From assembly GCA_031269595.1 (NCBI GenBank), contig JAISYX010000066.1, positions 25,806-89,805 of the forward strand: 64,000 bases of DNA. Direction: 5' to 3'. The first letter of the stretch is position 1. Each line of letters starts with the position of its first letter. Below are positions 61,637-64,000 of the stretch, piece after piece. Below the pieces are notes generated by a model. The model was not told the origin of the DNA, did no database searches, and worked only from the letters and a program-made list of their open reading frames with translations. Both the position numbers and the translations under genes were made by a program. This DNA comes from Oscillospiraceae bacterium (lineage in GTDB: Bacteria; Bacillota; Clostridia; Oscillospirales; Acutalibacteraceae).

Positions 61637-64000
61637 TTGGCTTATTCAAAAGCTACAGACCAAAAATGGCAAAAGAAATGGGAAGAAACTCAGCTTTATA
61701 AATTTAATCCCAAGGCAAAGGGCGAAAAGCTCTATTGTCTTGAGATGTTTTCGTACCCCTCAGGTGCTAATTTGCACGTGGGTCACTGGTACAACTTTGG
61801 CTTAACAGATTCATGGGCTAGGTTTAAAAGGGCGCAGGGCTATAACCTCTTCCATCCCATGGGCTTTGATGCCTTTGGCCTGCCTGCCGAAAACTATGCT
61901 ATTAAAACAGGTGTGCACCCAGAGGATTCTACCATAAATAACATGAATAAGATGCGTGAGCAGCTAAAGGAAATGGGCGCAACCTACGATTGGGATTACA
62001 CCGTTACCACATGTATGCCCGATTATTACAAATGGACGCAGTGGCTTTTCCTGCAGCTCTATAAAAAGGGCTTGGCCTACAGGGCGGCTGCTCCTGTTAA
62101 CTGGTGCGGCACATGCAACACGGTTCTTGCAAATGAGCAGGTTGTAGACGGCCTTTGCGAACGCTGCAACACGGTTGTTGACCAGCGCAAGCTTACACAG
62201 TGGTTCTTCAAGCTTACCGATTATGCCGAGGAGCTGCTTGCAGATTTGCCGGCACTCAATTGGCCGGAGGCAACCAAGAAGATTCAGCAGCACTGGATAG
62301 GCAAATCCGTAGGCTCAGAGGTCACCTTTGACATAGAGGGCAGCGAGGAGAAATTCACCGTATTTACAACCCGTATTGACACTCTTTTTGGCGTAACCTA
62401 CGTGGTTGTAGCACCTGAGCACGAGCTTGTAAGCCGCTTTACAACCCCCGAAAATCAAGAGGCTGTGCAGGCCTATATCAAAAAAACACTGGAAGCAAAC
62501 GAGATTGAACGCCTTTCAACTGAGAGGGAGAAGACAGGCTGCTTTACCGGCTCTTATGCAGTTAACCCTGCAAACGGGCGCAGGATTCCCATTTGGATTG
62601 CGGACTATGTGCTTGAAAGCTATGGCACGGGCTGTGTTATGGCCGTTCCCTCCCATGATGAGAGAGATTTCGCCTTTGCTGAAAAGTATAATCTGCCCAT
62701 AGAGAGAGTTATTGATTCCGCCGACGGCAGCCCCAACGAGCTGCCCTACACAGAATACGGCTTGCTTGTCAACAGCGGTGACTTTAACGGCAAATCCACA
62801 AAGGATGCCAAGGAGGCAATTACCACATGGCTTGAAAAGCAGGGCAGAGCGGACTTTAAAACCAACTACAGGCTAAGGGATTGGCTTATCTCCCGCCAGC
62901 GTTACTGGGGTGCGCCTATTCCTATCATACACTGCGAAAAGTGCGGAGAGGTGCCTGTTCCCGAGGCGCAGCTGCCTGTTAAGCTCCCATATAATGTGGA
63001 GTTTAAGCCGGATGGCAAGTCGCCTCTTAGCAAGAGCGAGGAGTTTGTTAACACAAGCTGCCCAATTTGCGGCGCACCTGCCCGAAGGGAGTGCGATACT
63101 ATGGATACCTTTGTGTGTTCATCCTGGTACTTCCTAAGGTATCCTGACCCTAACAACACAGAGCAGGCTTTTGACCCTGATATAATCAACAAAATGCTGC
63201 CTGTAGATATGTATGTGGGCGGCCGTGAGCACGCTGCTATGCACCTTATCTATGCCAGATTTATGACTAAGGCTCTGCGGGATTGCGGCAAGCTAAGCTT
63301 CTCTGAGCCCTTTAAAAGCTTGGTGCATCAGGGGGTTATCTTAGGCCCTGACGGCAACAAAATGAGCAAGAGCAGGGGCAATGTGGTTTCTCCTGATAAA
63401 TATGTGGATCAATATGGCTCTGATGTCTTTCGCTGCTACCTGATGTTCGGCTTCTCCTATGTAGATGGCGGCCCTTGGGACGATAACGGCATTAAGGCGA
63501 TAGCAAAGTTTTTTAGCCGCATTGAAGCACTGTGTGTAAAGCTTAAGAGCTTGCCCAATGGCAGCGGCGACTACGCTCAGGCTGAAAAGGACTTGGATTA
63601 TGTGCGCAACAGCACCATAGTTAATGTAAGCTCAAACATGGAGGGCTTCCAGTTTAACACCGCAGTTGCAAGGCTTATGGAGTTTCTCAACGCACTTGTA
63701 AAGTACTCCGCCTTAACACAGATTAACGGCAAATTCCTTAAGGAGTGCACATATACACTCATCAATTTGCTTGCGCCTATGGCTCCGCATTTTGCTGAGG
63801 AGCTGTGGGAGCTGCTGGGCAAGGGTTATTCTGTGCACAATCAGCCCTGGCCTGTGTGCAATGAGGAGGCCTTGAAGCTGGATGTAATTGAGATTCCAAT
63901 ACAAGTTAACGGCAAGCTAAGGGGTGTTGTAAAGGTAAATGCAGACGCAGGTGAGGATGAAATTAAAGCCGCCGCCCTTGAGGATGAGAGCATAGCCTGC
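61637..64000 (+). CDS. leuS: Leucyl-tRNA synthetase, 3' end beyond window
   Basis: This is an open frame of 788 codons to the right edge. The start is TTG 61637, preceded by AGGATGTGA, reading [17 protein letters not shown]. It is a class I synthetase. The HIGH-type motif is [11 protein letters not shown], and [20 protein letters not shown] and [17 protein letters not shown] (zinc-binding) follow. An editing domain comes next ([20 protein letters not shown], and [17 protein letters not shown] before it). KMSKS is present ([14 protein letters not shown]). Only the last part of the anticodon-binding end is missing. Confidence 0.96.
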   Translation, partial: MAYSKATDQKWQKKWEETQLYKFNPKAKGEKLYCLEMFSYPSGANLHVGHWYNFGLTDSWARFKRAQGYNLFHPMGFDAFGLPAENYAIKTGVHPEDSTINNMNKMREQLKEMGATYDWDYTVTTCMPDYYKWTQWLFLQLYKKGLAYRAAAPVNWCGTCNTVLANEQVVDGLCERCNTVVDQRKLTQWFFKLTDYAEELLADLPALNWPEATKKIQQHWIGKSVGSEVTFDIEGSEEKFTVFTTRIDTLFGVTYVVVAPEHELVSRFTTPENQEAVQAYIKKTLEANEIERLSTEREKTGCFTGSYAVNPANGRRIPIWIADYVLESYGTGCVMAVPSHDERDFAFAEKYNLPIERVIDSADGSPNELPYTEYGLLVNSGDFNGKSTKDAKEAITTWLEKQGRADFKTNYRLRDWLISRQRYWGAPIPIIHCEKCGEVPVPEAQLPVKLPYNVEFKPDGKSPLSKSEEFVNTSCPICGAPARRECDTMDTFVCSSWYFLRYPDPNNTEQAFDPDIINKMLPVDMYVGGREHAAMHLIYARFMTKALRDCGKLSFSEPFKSLVHQGVILGPDGNKMSKSRGNVVSPDKYVDQYGSDVFRCYLMFGFSYVDGGPWDDNGIKAIAKFFSRIEALCVKLKSLPNGSGDYAQAEKDLDYVRNSTIVNVSSNMEGFQFNTAVARLMEFLNALVKYSALTQINGKFLKECTYTLINLLAPMAPHFAEELWELLGKGYSVHNQPWPVCNEEALKLDVIEIPIQVNGKLRGVVKVNADAGEDEIKAAALEDESIAC

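Overview
The window reads as chromosome of an anaerobic, endospore-forming, Gram-positive bacterium of the class Clostridia, probably in or near the Oscillospiraceae/Ruminococcaceae. The evidence is the spoVAC-spoVAD pair, an NADH-linked [FeFe]-hydrogenase operon with a Rex-like operator, the non-mevalonate isoprenoid genes ispD and ispF, a Bacillus/Clostridium-type pyruvate kinase with a C-terminal PEP-utiliser domain, and secreted proteins with BIG2 and CWB2 cell-wall-binding repeats. Start codons include several well-supported TTG and GTG starts. Most clear promoters are TTGNNN-17-TATAAT type.

Layout. 1-1097: end of a membrane protein and a dense stack of palindromic repeats. 1098-6572: an LCP-like protein, ispD, pyk, a Thr-rich surface protein and ispF. 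6805-11943: a giant secreted polysaccharide deacetylase with about seven Ig-like domains. 12015-13483: spoVAD and spoVAC. 13641-16719: two paralogous HEAT-like proteins with Cys-rich ends, each with its own near-identical promoter. 16720-20549: an overlapping three-gene operon (radical SAM, radical SAM-associated protein, 2Fe-2S/ASKHA protein). 20692-26779: small housekeeping and uncharacterised genes, including a DnaD-like/DnaC-like helicase-loading pair. 26889-27893: a membrane-anchored pentapeptide-repeat protein with a periodic Cys ladder. 27934-32915: the hydrogenase operon. 33356-36774: a TPR-like orphan and a CAP/CWB2 surface protein. 37019-44236: a 2405-residue cyclic beta-glucan synthase-like enzyme. 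44470-47037: an M16 peptidase pair. 47142-53738: a PLD-type nuclease-like protein, a membrane protein, two related amidases and a lipoprotein. 53764-64000: hisS, aspS and leuS (leuS runs off the edge), interleaved with AT-rich membrane proteins.

Together the genes give central metabolism and redox disposal (pyruvate kinase, hydrogenase), isoprenoid precursors, translation (three aminoacyl-tRNA synthetases, a pseudouridine synthase), sporulation, and a large investment in the cell surface. At least four exported proteins carry BIG2-like domains, and two carry complete CWB2 triplets.

The least-explained structure is a family of 71-100 bp intergenic elements bounded by GTAGGGG and CCCCTAC. They are palindromic as a whole, and in the best-preserved copies each arm is also palindromic by itself. 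One supplies the stop codon of its neighbour, one sits in the leader of the DnaD-like gene, and one looks like a terminator. Other points worth attention are an (AT)15 tract inside a membrane-protein gene, the Cys ladder in the pentapeptide protein, the HEAT-like pair preceded by a 16-codon amphipathic peptide ORF, and a lone PLD nuclease-like protein with a winged-helix-like tail. I saw no tRNA, rRNA, CRISPR array, integrase or complete insertion sequence.
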